Source: Lentzea waywayandensis
GTDB taxonomy: Bacteria; Actinomycetota; Actinomycetes; Mycobacteriales; Pseudonocardiaceae
NCBI RefSeq assembly: GCF_900115955.1
Contig: NZ_FOYL01000008.1
Location: 62,001 to 126,000 of the forward strand
Length of the DNA stretch: 64,000 nt
Reading direction: 5' to 3'
A program made the position numbers and the translations under genes. Position 1 is the first letter of the stretch, and each line of letters starts with the position of its first letter. The notes beneath the pieces were generated by a model that was given only the letters and a program-made list of their open reading frames with translations, searched no databases and had not been told where the DNA came from. This document shows, piece after piece, positions 9,141 through 18,265 of this stretch.

Positions 9141-11843
9141 TCACGGCCACCACCGGTGCACGTCGTGCAGCGCCGCCGCGAGCCGCTCGGCCGCGTCGTC
9201 CCCGGCGAGGCCCTCGATCCTGGGCAGTGCCGCGGCCAGGATCGCCGTGCAGGTGACGCGGCCGCCGCTGTTCAGCGCGTGGCGGAGCAGGGCGACGAAG
9301 GCCTTGTCGTCAGCCACCACGTCGCCGGCTCGCTGCACCACCGCGCAGAGCAGGTCCCGGTCCCCGTACGGCGTCGCGGCGAGCGCTTCGGCGAGTTGGG
9401 CGGGTGCGGACAGGTGCGGCACCAGCTTGGTCAGCGCGCGGGACCGGGAGCGGTTGTCGGTGGCGGCCGCCGCGTCCGCCAGCAGACTGTCGAGTTGATC
9501 TCGTTGCGGGACAACGGCTTTTTGTCTTCTGTGAGTTCCCACGTAGGTCGACACGGTCGTCAGGGTGATCGGCCGGTTGCGGGTCGCGGTGAGGCCCGGC
9601 CAGTCCAGCCTCGCGGGGAGGTCCCGGCCGCCGTCGTCCGGCGCGGTGGCAGCGGCGAGCGCTTCGGCCAGCGCTTCTCGTCGCTGCGCGATGGGCAACA
9701 TGGGTGCCAGTCGTGTCAACGCTTCGGCACGGTCGTGTGGATCGGTGATCGCGGAGGCCGCTTCCAGTGCTTCGCGGACCGGCGTGGGATCGGGTGTCGT
9801 CAGTGCGTCGGCCTGGGTCAGCGCTGCCACGGCGGCGACGCGGTGGTGCCCGGTGATGGTGTCGGCCACGGCCAGGGCTTCGGCGAATTGGGGGTCGGAC
9901 AGGCGGGGCGCGAGGGCGGCCAGTGCCTCGGCCCGGTCCTGCTCGCCGCTGATCGCGCGAATCGCTTGCAGGGCACCAGTCTGGTCGTCCAGCGCGGTCA
10001 ACGCCCGTGCGCGGGCGTGGGGACTGGTGAGGTCCTCCGCCAGCGTCCGCGCGGTGCCGAGATCGCTCAGCCACGGAGCCAGGTCCGCGATGGCGCCTGC
10101 CCGTTCGTGCTCGCCGGTGATGTCCGTGATGGTGCGCAACGCCTCCGGGACGAGGCTTCGGCGGTGGGGGACCAGCTTGAGCAGCACCTCGGCGCGCGGG
10201 TACGGGGCGGTGACCTGCTCGGCCTGGGCGAGCGCCAGGTCCAGGACGTCGTCGTCGCCGGTCTCGGCTGCGAGCACGGCCAGCACGTGTGCTCGCGCGG
10301 TGGCCGTGGGCAATCTGAGCGCGTGCGCGACCGCACGGGCCTGCGTCCACAGACCGCCGGCGACGAGTGCGGCGACCAGTTCGGCGGGGATCGCGTTGGT
10401 GCGGCTGGTGACCGAAGCCGTGACCAGGTCGTAGAACAGCTCGTCGCACAGCGTCAGCGCGGGCTGGTTCTCCGCCAGTGCCTGGTCGGTCGTCCAGGCG
10501 CGAAGGTCGCGTGCGACCGCGATGTCGGACAGGAAACCGTCGACCGTACCGGCGCGGTCGTGCGCGGCGAACCACTCGGGCCGTCCGCTCTCGTCGTCCG
10601 CGCGCAGCAGGCGGTGCAGGTCCTCGTCACGGCCCGCGCCCACGAGATGGCGTGCCAGGTGTCTGAGCGGGTAGCCGTCGTCGACCGTCCCGGTCAGGTA
10701 GTGCTCGGCGATCCGGTCATGCGCGGCGATGGTGGCCGACCGCAGGACGTCCCACCACTTCCAGTCCTGCTCCGGACTCTCGTCGCCGGGACGCACGCCG
10801 GCGAGGAATTCCCGCAGACTGGCGTGGTACAGCGCGAAACCGCGCCCGGCCTGCCCGTCGACCGCGCCGAGGAACGGCCGCAGCGTCCGGTGGACGTGTT
10901 CCCTCACCGCGCGTTCGTCCACATCGGACAGTGCGGCCAGGGTTCCCGCGTCAACCGGTTCGCCCGCGACGCCCAGGGTCGCGAGGAGTGGCAGCAGTGC
11001 GTCCGTCCGGCTCCACCGCTCCAGTGTGTCGACGTAGTACCGGAACAGGTCCTTCGGCAGCGGGCCGGCGGTCGTACGGGTGCCTTGCTGGATCTCGTTG
11101 AGGACGTACCGCAGATAGACCCACACGCCGCCGCAGCGTTCGACGAGTTCGGCGGCGTCGGGCCGGACCTGGGCCACGTGCTCCGCCACGTCGGCGACGT
11201 TGCGGGGATCGCTCGCGGAGAGCCGCACCACCGACGCGGGTGCCGTGGACCTCGGCGGCGGACTGCCCGTCCGGTAGGTGCCCACCACGAAGACGCCGTG
11301 CGGCAGCTCCATCGGCAGTCCCCACGGCTGTGCTCCCGCCATCTGTTCGGCCTCGTCGGCGCCGTCCACGACCAGGACGAGCGGAGGGGTGATCTTGGAG
11401 AGCAACCCCGGGAACCCTTCCGGCGTGCACCACCGTTCGGGCAGCAGACCACCGCGCGCGAGATCGTGATCGCGTGCGATCTGTCCCGCCAGGTTGCGCA
11501 GCGCGACGCGAGCCGAACCGCCGAGCGTCAGCCGCGAGAAGTGCCCGGCCCAGCCCCGTTCCTCGACGAGATGCGCGGCGAGCGCGGTCTTCCCGACCCC
11601 CGCATCACCCTCCACCCACAGATAACCGCACGGCTGCTCGGCCACGAACCGGTCGATCTGCTCGATCAGCCACCGCCGCCCGGTGAACCCGCCGGCGAGC
11701 ACGTCGGCGAACAGCGGCGCGAGGTCGCGCACCGCCTCGTCGACCGGCACGTCCCCGGACGCGTCGAACCGCACGGTCCGCACATAGCCCGCCTGCAACA
11801 CCGTGTCGGCGGTTCCTTTGAAGACGCTCCGGTACTCAGTCAC
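9141..11843 (-). CDS. STAND-type NTPase with helical repeat C-terminus
   Basis: The protein has 900 aa. A short N-terminal tag (EYRSVFKGTADTVLQAG) resembles the leader peptides found before actinobacterial STAND modules. Walker A is GDAGVGKTA at 79-87 and Walker B is LVLVVDGAD at about 155-163. The C-terminal half consists of alanine/leucine-rich helical repeats of the form A..RAEALA.LAP.L, like HEAT or TPR arrays. STAND proteins act as ATP switches that oligomerise after sensing a ligand with their repeats. The GTG at 11843 overlaps the preceding gene by 8 nt. No effector domain is fused, so output is probably through neighbours such as the kinase-TIR protein. Confidence 0.85.
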   Translation of the reverse strand: MTEYRSVFKGTADTVLQAGYVRTVRFDASGDVPVDEAVRDLAPLFADVLAGGFTGRRWLIEQIDRFVAEQPCGYLWVEGDAGVGKTALAAHLVEERGWAGHFSRLTLGGSARVALRNLAGQIARDHDLARGGLLPERWCTPEGFPGLLSKITPPLVLVVDGADEAEQMAGAQPWGLPMELPHGVFVVGTYRTGSPPPRSTAPASVVRLSASDPRNVADVAEHVAQVRPDAAELVERCGGVWVYLRYVLNEIQQGTRTTAGPLPKDLFRYYVDTLERWSRTDALLPLLATLGVAGEPVDAGTLAALSDVDERAVREHVHRTLRPFLGAVDGQAGRGFALYHASLREFLAGVRPGDESPEQDWKWWDVLRSATIAAHDRIAEHYLTGTVDDGYPLRHLARHLVGAGRDEDLHRLLRADDESGRPEWFAAHDRAGTVDGFLSDIAVARDLRAWTTDQALAENQPALTLCDELFYDLVTASVTSRTNAIPAELVAALVAGGLWTQARAVAHALRLPTATARAHVLAVLAAETGDDDVLDLALAQAEQVTAPYPRAEVLLKLVPHRRSLVPEALRTITDITGEHERAGAIADLAPWLSDLGTARTLAEDLTSPHARARALTALDDQTGALQAIRAISGEQDRAEALAALAPRLSDPQFAEALAVADTITGHHRVAAVAALTQADALTTPDPTPVREALEAASAITDPHDRAEALTRLAPMLPIAQRREALAEALAAATAPDDGGRDLPARLDWPGLTATRNRPITLTTVSTYVGTHRRQKAVVPQRDQLDSLLADAAAATDNRSRSRALTKLVPHLSAPAQLAEALAATPYGDRDLLCAVVQRAGDVVADDKAFVALLRHALNSGGRVTCTAILAAALPRIEGLAGDDAAERLAAALHDVHRWWP

Positions 11844-12444
11844 CGCCCACCACCGCGTTCTCCGGGACACTCCGGAGCAGGACCGCCTCGACGATCGACT
11901 CCGGCGGCGGCCAGAACAGCCGCGTCTCGTCCCCGTGGTCGGCTACCTGCGCGGTGATGTCGTGCAGTGCCAACGGGTCCACCGCGTCGAGGTCGGTGAG
12001 GAACCCCTCGACTGCCTTGCCGCCGATCCGCCGCGCCGACATGAGCTCGCGCACCTGCCGGTCCCGGCACCGCACCGCGTCGAACGGCGTGGCGTGCCGC
12101 ACCAGCTCCCGCTGCCAGCTGGTGCCGAGCAGCAACGCGGCGTGGTTCCCGGCGGTGGCGGCCACCTTGGCGCGAACGCGGTTCGGCACGTGCCACGCCA
12201 CCACGAACCGCCCCCGGAACCGGCCGCGCAGCCCGGCCACCACGGACAGCACGTGATGCCCGTCGTCCGGCAGCTCGTCGACGGGCATCAGCAACAGCAC
12301 GCACGCCCAGGGATCCGCCTTGATGTCCAACGCGGACATCGCCTCCGCGCGCAGTCCGTTTCGCCCCAAGGCTGAGCACAGCGCAGGGCCTCGTTCCGCA
12401 CCTGACCCGTCGACCACGACGACGTCCGGACCGCGCGGGCGCAT
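11836..12444 (-). CDS. Unknown 202-aa protein, receiver-like fold possible
   Basis: I do not recognise this family. The protein is 202 aa, soluble, with alternating hydrophobic strands (DVVVVDGSG near the N-terminus, ACVLLLMPVDEL, FVVAWHVPN, AALLLGTSW) that resemble a flavodoxin or receiver-like alpha/beta fold. No phosphoacceptor pattern is conclusive. The ATG shares one base with the stop of the MotB-like gene (TGATG) and the 3' end overlaps the STAND gene by 8 nt, so it is firmly part of the operon. It may be an adaptor between the membrane pair and the STAND protein; that is inference from position only. Confidence 0.65.
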   Translation of the reverse strand: MRPRGPDVVVVDGSGAERGPALCSALGRNGLRAEAMSALDIKADPWACVLLLMPVDELPDDGHHVLSVVAGLRGRFRGRFVVAWHVPNRVRAKVAATAGNHAALLLGTSWQRELVRHATPFDAVRCRDRQVRELMSARRIGGKAVEGFLTDLDAVDPLALHDITAQVADHGDETRLFWPPPESIVEAVLLRSVPENAVVGGD

Positions 12445-12944
12445 CAGCGGCCTCCGTTGAACAGGAACAGCTCGACCTTGGCGTCACCCGGCGCACCTTC
12501 CGAGCCGAGGTAGGCGCGCATGTCGTTCATGGTGCTCAGCTGAGGCAGGCCAGCCGCCACCACCAGGTCCTTGAGCTGTTGCGAGACCAGGGTTCCCTGC
12601 GTCGGCACGGACGGGTCGCGGGACTTCCCGAACACCAGGATCAACCCGACGCGCCCGTCCGGCCCGACCTCGTCGAGAAGCCTGCGGCGGAACTCGTCCA
12701 CCACGCCCGTGCCGGACCCGTCCACGGACATGATGAACGACCTAGTGGTCAGCGAGAGACCTTCCGGCGCGGCAGCGGCGCTCGTGGTCGTAGGGGTTAG
12801 CGATGCCGACGCGGACGGGGTGCTCGATTCGGCCGCCGGCACGTGTTCGTCCGACCCGAGGGCGACGATCATCAGCACCAGGGCCAGCTCCGCGAAGAGC
12901 CAGCCGGCCACGCCCAGCGCGTTGACCGGTTGCCTGCGCGCCAT
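12444..12944 (-). CDS. One-TM protein with MotB/ZorB-like helix
   Basis: The protein has 166 aa. A single membrane helix spans about 10-30 and contains WLFAELALVLMIVAL, with Glu19 in the place where MotB, TolR and ZorB proteins carry a conserved Asp (FADL-type motif). A low-complexity Ser/Thr/Ala linker follows, then a ~100-residue extracytoplasmic alpha/beta domain that could be a degenerate OmpA-like peptidoglycan-binding domain (LILVFGKSRDPSVP, then VELFLFN). Its ATG is fused to the stop of the two-TM gene upstream, as in motA-motB pairs. An ion-driven or wall-sensing role is inferred; the similarity is short and should be tested by structure prediction. Confidence 0.68.
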   Translation of the reverse strand: MARRQPVNALGVAGWLFAELALVLMIVALGSDEHVPAAESSTPSASASLTPTTTSAAAAPEGLSLTTRSFIMSVDGSGTGVVDEFRRRLLDEVGPDGRVGLILVFGKSRDPSVPTQGTLVSQQLKDLVVAAGLPQLSTMNDMRAYLGSEGAPGDAKVELFLFNGGR

Positions 12945-14302
12945 CACGCCACCTGGCCCGGACGCCTGAACCGGCCCGGACGCCGGGGCTGATCCGCGGG
13001 GGTCGGCGGCGTGGAGTGGTCCGGTCCCGTCGCGTGGTCCGGATATGCCGTGAAGTCCGGACGTGGCGCCTCGTCCGGAGAGGTGGTGCGGCCGGGATGT
13101 GGTTCGTGGTCGGCAGGTGCGGCCGGGTCCGCCGGCGGCTGGCCGGGCTGGATGTGATCCGGGTGTTCGGTCGGATGGCGCAGCCCGTCGGACACCATCG
13201 CGAGCCAGTTCACCTCGCGGATCGCCTCGCGCAGCTTGGAGGTGGTCTCCTGGAGCGTGGACACGGTGGCCTGGAAGCGATCCGCCGCGCCCGCGACCGA
13301 GTCGGCGGCCGCGGAGAACGGTTTCTGGGCCTCCTCCAGCAGTTCGCGGTGTGCCGCGTTGCGGGTCGAGAGGTCGTGCGCCAGCGAGTTCTGCACGGCC
13401 GCCGCGCGCACCACCTCCCCGGAGGTGGCCGAGGCCTCGCGGGCCAGGCCCGCCGCGGCGCCGACGTCGGCCACCACGGTCTCGAGGGGTGCCACCGCGG
13501 CGACGATCTGGCCGGCCTGCTCGCCGAACCGTTTCTGGACCCCGGAGAACGCCTCCACCTGGCGGGCGAGGTCGGGCAGGGCGGCCACGAGCTCCCTGGC
13601 CACCGCGCCCAGGCGGTCCACCACCTCGGAGGCGGCGGCCAGGCGGGAGGAGGCCTCGCCGAGCCGTCCCGCGGCGCCTGCCAGGGTGGCGGCCGCCTCG
13701 CGCGTCTGTTGTTCCGGCGACGAGGTGCTCAGCTGGGCGCGCAGGATGGCGAGCGGCGGGAGCAGGTCCACCTCGAGCTGGTGGGCGATCCGGTCGATCG
13801 TGTCGGCGCGGCGGTGGGACGACCAGGTGCGGCGGTGGTTGAGCATGACCCACAGCACCGTCACGACGATCACGAGCGACAGCATGACCGGACCGAGGTA
13901 CCAGGGCTGGGAGAGCCAGTCCGCGAAGAACGACGGGCGGGCACCGGGATCGCTCGACGTGTACTGCTCGACGTAGCGCCATTCCGCGAAACCGAGCGCG
14001 GACCAGGTGAGGACGACCGGCAGCAGCACCAGCACGTTGCTCGGGTGTGCGGGCGGGTGTTCGCAGATCGCGCGCAGGTAGCCGGGTTCGCGCAACCGCC
14101 ACAGGTCGGCGTCGCGGTCGGCGGTCGCCGGGTTCGACTCGACCTGCTTGGCCTGCTGCGCGGCCACCTGCAGGACGCCGTGCAACTGGGCGAGGTGCGG
14201 AGGGCGGTTCTTGGCGGACACCCCGGCCGCATTGTCCATTGTGGACATCGCGGTCTTGGCCAGCGCGGCCACCTGCCGGGCCGCGGACAACGGTTCGGTC
14301 AT
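12944..14302 (-). CDS. Two-TM protein with long coiled-coil (MotA/ZorA-like layout)
   Basis: The protein has 452 aa. Two hydrophobic helices lie at about 88-108 and 136-155. They are followed by some 220 residues of Ala/Glu/Leu-rich heptad sequence predicted to form a long cytoplasmic coiled coil, then a Pro/Asp/His-rich disordered tail (about 400-452). The ATG at 14302 comes 2 nt after the GAP1-like stop. ZorA and MotA proteins also combine membrane helices with a cytoplasmic extension and pair with a one-TM peptidoglycan-binding partner, which is what the next gene could encode. It has no recognisable MotA signature, so an unrelated methyl-accepting-like or scaffold protein is the main alternative. 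Confidence 0.65.
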   Translation of the reverse strand: MTEPLSAARQVAALAKTAMSTMDNAAGVSAKNRPPHLAQLHGVLQVAAQQAKQVESNPATADRDADLWRLREPGYLRAICEHPPAHPSNVLVLLPVVLTWSALGFAEWRYVEQYTSSDPGARPSFFADWLSQPWYLGPVMLSLVIVVTVLWVMLNHRRTWSSHRRADTIDRIAHQLEVDLLPPLAILRAQLSTSSPEQQTREAAATLAGAAGRLGEASSRLAAASEVVDRLGAVARELVAALPDLARQVEAFSGVQKRFGEQAGQIVAAVAPLETVVADVGAAAGLAREASATSGEVVRAAAVQNSLAHDLSTRNAAHRELLEEAQKPFSAAADSVAGAADRFQATVSTLQETTSKLREAIREVNWLAMVSDGLRHPTEHPDHIQPGQPPADPAAPADHEPHPGRTTSPDEAPRPDFTAYPDHATGPDHSTPPTPADQPRRPGRFRRPGQVA

Positions 14303-14304
14303 CA

Positions 14305-16227
14305 CTACCCCAATCGGCCGAGCACGGCGCTCACCACGAGGAAGAGCACGACGACCACCGTCGTCGCCATCACCGCGGACATGGCCCACCCCGAGCCCTG
14401 CGCTTCGTCGGCGGGGTCGTCCTCCTGCGGAGCCTCGGGAACGAACGCCAGCGACCGGGCCGGTTCCTCGCGCACCGGCCAGTGGTCGTCGTGCCGCGGC
14501 GCCGGTCGGGGTGCGCTTCCGGTAGATGGCTTGGGAAGCAACAGAACACCCGCGTCGCGCAGCACCACGTGCGCGACGGGCTCCTTCTCCGACAGCTCGC
14601 TCCAGAACTCCAGCACCGAGGCCAGGAACGCGGCGGGCAGCGGCCCGGAAGTGGTCTTCTCGAGGTGCTGGGTCCCGGCGATGACGACCGCCTCCTTCAC
14701 CCGGCTGGAGCCGGCCGTCGTGATGAGCTTGACGAGCCACGCCGCGGGCTCCGACTCGCCGAAGGTGTTGTGCGCGAGCACGATCTTGAGCACCTGGATC
14801 CTGCTCTCGACGTTGTCGGGCACCGCCATCAGCACGTTGGCGCCCGTCGGGGTCACCTCGTTCATGCGCCCCACGACCAACCTGATCGCCTCGACCGGAT
14901 CGCCCGCCCGCAGGAACTGCTGGTGCGCGTCGGTGATCCGGCCGTTCTGGATCAGAGCAGCCGCGATGTCCTTGACGGGCAACGGGAAGATGGACGGGTC
15001 GTTCGGTGCGACGCCGAGGTTCACCAGCCAGCTCCGCCAGTGCTGCACGAGATCGGGTGTGCCGAGCGGCTTGCCGGGCGCGACCACGTGGTCGCGCACG
15101 AACCGCTGGATCTCCTCCTGCCCCTGGTAACGCGCACGGAGGAGGTCGGCGAGCAACGTGTGCCACCTGCCGTCGACGGCGTGCGCGGGCGGGAAGAGCG
15201 CTGGGTTCTGCCCGTGCCCGGCCCGCAGCTGCGCGTGCATCAACCCGTCGAACAGCAGCTCCTCCAGCCACTGCGGCGGGTTGCGGAGCAGTTCGCTGAT
15301 CGCGGAGCCGCTCTGCTGGGCCGCCCAGCGCACGACCATGTCCGGGTTGGTGCCGTTGCGCAGCCGCGGGTCGTGCACGTGCACCAGGCCCGCGATGTCC
15401 GCCTCGGTGATGCCCAGCTCCTCGGCGATGATCAGGTCCAGCAACGCCCGCATCGACGCCGAACCGCGGTGCGCCGGGGTACGGCGCCCGGCTGCGGCGA
15501 GCTGCGCCAGCCACCCGAGCGCCTCGTCCGCGCGGCGCGGAAGGGACTCCGGCAGCTCGTCACGATCCGGCTCCAGCCAGCGCGCGACCCGGCGGGCGCT
15601 CAGGTTGTCCGACTGCTCGGCGGGCCACTGCCCGGTGACGCTCGGACGCTTGTCCAGCACCGGCGTGCTCAGCGGGAACGTCATCCAGATGTGCTCGCCC
15701 ACCACCGCGCTCGGCAACGCCGTGACGAGGCGGCCGATCACGGCCGCGACCTCGGCGGGGGAGCCGGCCACCGCGACGCGTCTGCGGCGTTCGGCCAGCG
15801 CCGTGAGCGGACCCAGCAGCACGGACGGTTCCACCTCGGGCAGGGAGACGGGGCGCGGTTCGTGACCGAGCCTGCCGTCCTGGCCCACCAGCGCGACGCC
15901 GTACGCCCACACCTCGGCGGGATCCACCGCGGCGGGCGCGAACAGGAACTGGCAGCTGCCCGCCCGCCCGAACGCGCCACCCCGGCCCTGCACGGTGAAG
16001 CACCAGTGCGGACCGTGGTCCTCGACGTCGACCTTCTGCAGTCCCCACACCGGGAACCGGTCGTTGTCGCGCGCGTCCTCCGGCGGCTGGTGCACGACGT
16101 CGTCCTGAAGGTCGTGCGCCGCCCTCACGAACGCGGGCGCGGGCGCCGTGCCCCGCCGCGAATCGGTGTACAGCGCGAAGCCGCCACCGGCATGGTCACC
16201 CCACTCAACGACGACGTGTTCGGTCAC
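14305..16227 (-). CDS. GTPase-associated protein 1 (GAP1)-like protein
   Basis: The protein has 640 aa. It begins with a beta-rich region (EHVVVEWGDHAGGGFALYTDSR) that I associate with the N-terminal domain of actinobacterial GTPase-associated protein 1. A long middle helical region and a C-terminal segment follow, ending in a membrane helix (MSAVMATTVVVVLFLVV) that tail-anchors it. The GTG at 16227 overlaps the stop of the zinc-ribbon GTPase by 4 nt (GTGA), so the pair is translationally coupled, which is the hallmark arrangement of such systems. It probably holds or regulates the GTPase at the membrane. The family name comes from memory and should be confirmed by a profile search. Confidence 0.72.
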   Translation of the reverse strand: MTEHVVVEWGDHAGGGFALYTDSRRGTAPAPAFVRAAHDLQDDVVHQPPEDARDNDRFPVWGLQKVDVEDHGPHWCFTVQGRGGAFGRAGSCQFLFAPAAVDPAEVWAYGVALVGQDGRLGHEPRPVSLPEVEPSVLLGPLTALAERRRRVAVAGSPAEVAAVIGRLVTALPSAVVGEHIWMTFPLSTPVLDKRPSVTGQWPAEQSDNLSARRVARWLEPDRDELPESLPRRADEALGWLAQLAAAGRRTPAHRGSASMRALLDLIIAEELGITEADIAGLVHVHDPRLRNGTNPDMVVRWAAQQSGSAISELLRNPPQWLEELLFDGLMHAQLRAGHGQNPALFPPAHAVDGRWHTLLADLLRARYQGQEEIQRFVRDHVVAPGKPLGTPDLVQHWRSWLVNLGVAPNDPSIFPLPVKDIAAALIQNGRITDAHQQFLRAGDPVEAIRLVVGRMNEVTPTGANVLMAVPDNVESRIQVLKIVLAHNTFGESEPAAWLVKLITTAGSSRVKEAVVIAGTQHLEKTTSGPLPAAFLASVLEFWSELSEKEPVAHVVLRDAGVLLLPKPSTGSAPRPAPRHDDHWPVREEPARSLAFVPEAPQEDDPADEAQGSGWAMSAVMATTVVVVLFLVVSAVLGRLG

Positions 16228-17963
16228 GGCCGCATCCTCCGGAGCAGGCAGAGCAGCAACTGGGACAGTGCCGCTGATCTCTCGTCGACATCGGGGAAGA
16301 CCGCGCTCGCGTCCTGCGGCTCGATCAGCTCGCTCGTCGCGGCGACCCGGACGGGCGCGTGCTCCAACGGGGAGCACAGGAAGAACCGGACGTCGCGCCA
16401 CTTCTGCCCGAGCATCGACTCGACGCGTTGCTCGAACCCGAGCGCGAACGCGATGCCGCACCCCAGCGCGGACATCACCAGGTCCCTGGTGCGCAGCACC
16501 GCCGACTGGTACGGGGTGAGCGCGCCCGCGATGTGCGAGTCCAGCGACGGCAACAGGATCCGGCTCGCGGGCAGCACCGACGAGTGCTCACCCTCGCGCA
16601 CCTGGATCACCGCGCCGCCACCGACGTGCACCAGGTTCCACCACGCGTCGGGGTTCGCGTGGTGTTCCACGATCGCCGTGGCGAACTGCCGCACGGTCGC
16701 CTCGAACAGGTTCGGCTCGTGCCGCGTCCGGTCGATCGGGTCGAGGATCGAGTGCAGGGCCGCGTCCTCGACCATCCTGCGGTCCGGCCCGCTGAACCGG
16801 ACCGCGAGCTCCGCGAGGTACCGCGCGGCACCCTTGACGATCGCCCCCGGCGCGCCGAGTTCGTCGAGCCTCTTGCCCCGCCGCAACCCCAGGTGGACGA
16901 GGTCCATCTTGGTGATGCACACCAGCACGTGCTGCCGGGCCCCGATGTTGGCGGCGAACGCGCCCGCCTCCTGCGCGAGCGTGCCCGCGACCCGGCGCTG
17001 CACCGCGTTGCGCTGGTTCAGCACGCCGCGCAGGTCGTTGTTCACGCTCTCACCCGGCCGGACGCTGGCCGCGATCGTCTCCTCGGCGGTGTCCTCGGGC
17101 ATGAACGCGGCGAACGGCTTCGCGATCGCCGGGTCGATCACCCAGGTGAGGGTGCCGTAGTTGCGCAGCAGCCGCTGGTGGTAGTCGTCCTCCAGCGCCG
17201 ACTTCGCGAACTGCTCACCCGCGAGGTCGGCGATCGCGACGAGCACCCGCCTGCCGCCGATCTGGTACCGGCACAGGATCGGCTGGCGGATCCGCCGTCC
17301 CCACGACGACCGGTCGAGGTGGCCCTCACCGCCGAGCTTCTCCTGCAGTTCCAGGAGAGCGGGCACGACGTCGGGGGAGATGTTGGCGCTGAGGAAGTGG
17401 AACGGCACCGTGGTGCGCAGCACCGTCGGCCCGAGCGGGAGCCCCTTCTCCTCGGTCTCGCGGTAGTTCTGGAGCAGCACCTGCAACGGCGTGTCCTCCA
17501 GCCAGTCCACGGTGAGGCTGTTGACCTGCATCGGCCGGTCCGGCGAGGTGATGTGCGGCAGGCCGCTCACCGACAGCTGCTGGTGCAGGGTGCGCAGGAC
17601 CAGGTAGCTCTTGCCGGCCGCCACACCGCCGATCGTGGCGGCCACGTCGAAGTCGTCGACCGTCCACTCCGTACCGACGCTCTCGCCGGTCATCCTGATG
17701 TGGTCGAGGAAGACGTGCCCGTCACCGCACATCCGGTAGACCCAGCCGGGCCGGGACCGGTGGTAGCCCTTCGACTGCGACTCGACGGCGTTGTCGAACG
17801 AGCTGAGCCGCCACTCCATCGCGCCGCGCTCGGTGCCGCACACCTCCAGCAGGAGGCTCGGCCGTCGCCAGGCACCGTCCTCGGCGTGCGACGGCGGCAC
17901 ACCCAGGTCGTCGTCGCACGCGGGACATCGCTTGAGCTGGTTGAGGTTGTGGGACCACGTCAT
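16224..17963 (-). CDS. Zinc-ribbon GTPase (double-GTPase-like)
   Basis: The protein has 579 aa. An N-terminal CPAC knuckle (C13/C16) suggests a zinc ribbon. The P-loop is GGVAAGKSY at 112-120, a G3-like DLAGEQF follows, and a G4 TKMD motif lies around residue 350. All three support a TRAFAC-like GTPase. Its length and pairing with the GAP1-like protein fit the double-GTPase class of actinobacterial conflict systems. It starts 13 nt after the small tail-anchored gene. It probably switches conformation with GTP and passes the state to the GAP1-like partner. Substrate and trigger are unknown. Confidence 0.78.
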   Translation of the reverse strand: MTWSHNLNQLKRCPACDDDLGVPPSHAEDGAWRRPSLLLEVCGTERGAMEWRLSSFDNAVESQSKGYHRSRPGWVYRMCGDGHVFLDHIRMTGESVGTEWTVDDFDVAATIGGVAAGKSYLVLRTLHQQLSVSGLPHITSPDRPMQVNSLTVDWLEDTPLQVLLQNYRETEEKGLPLGPTVLRTTVPFHFLSANISPDVVPALLELQEKLGGEGHLDRSSWGRRIRQPILCRYQIGGRRVLVAIADLAGEQFAKSALEDDYHQRLLRNYGTLTWVIDPAIAKPFAAFMPEDTAEETIAASVRPGESVNNDLRGVLNQRNAVQRRVAGTLAQEAGAFAANIGARQHVLVCITKMDLVHLGLRRGKRLDELGAPGAIVKGAARYLAELAVRFSGPDRRMVEDAALHSILDPIDRTRHEPNLFEATVRQFATAIVEHHANPDAWWNLVHVGGGAVIQVREGEHSSVLPASRILLPSLDSHIAGALTPYQSAVLRTRDLVMSALGCGIAFALGFEQRVESMLGQKWRDVRFFLCSPLEHAPVRVAATSELIEPQDASAVFPDVDERSAALSQLLLCLLRRMRP

Positions 17964-17976
17964 TCGCGTCTTCCGT

Positions 17977-18261
17977 TCACAGCAGGGCCAGCAGGACGAA
18001 CAACATCAGCAGCAGCACCGTGACCGGCAGCAGGACGATCCGGGCGAACGCCCTGCCGCAGGTCGCTCCCGCCGCCGCGGCCCGCTCGAGATAGCCGTGC
18101 ACGTGCGGCTCGGCCTCCCGCCGCGCGACCGTCGCGGTCGGCTCCTCCCACAGCACCCAGTCGCCGATCACGTGCCGGATCGACTCGTCGAAGTCCGGCG
18201 GCGGGCACACCTTTCGCACCGCGTCGCGCAACGCACCGGGCAGCGTCTCCTCGTAGCGCAC
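17977..18261 (-). CDS. Small tail-anchored protein
   Basis: The protein has 94 aa: a soluble N-terminus with an acidic-to-basic helix and one C-terminal membrane helix (about 72-93, rich in Leu/Val/Phe) ending at the stop. No family is recognised. It lies 4 nt after the kinase gene and 13 nt before the GTPase gene. Tail anchors are also present in the GAP1-like protein and the kinase of this cluster, so a shared membrane site is likely. Confidence 0.65.
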   Translation of the reverse strand: MRYEETLPGALRDAVRKVCPPPDFDESIRHVIGDWVLWEEPTATVARREAEPHVHGYLERAAAAGATCGRAFARIVLLPVTVLLLMLFVLLALL

Positions 18262-18265
18262 GACA

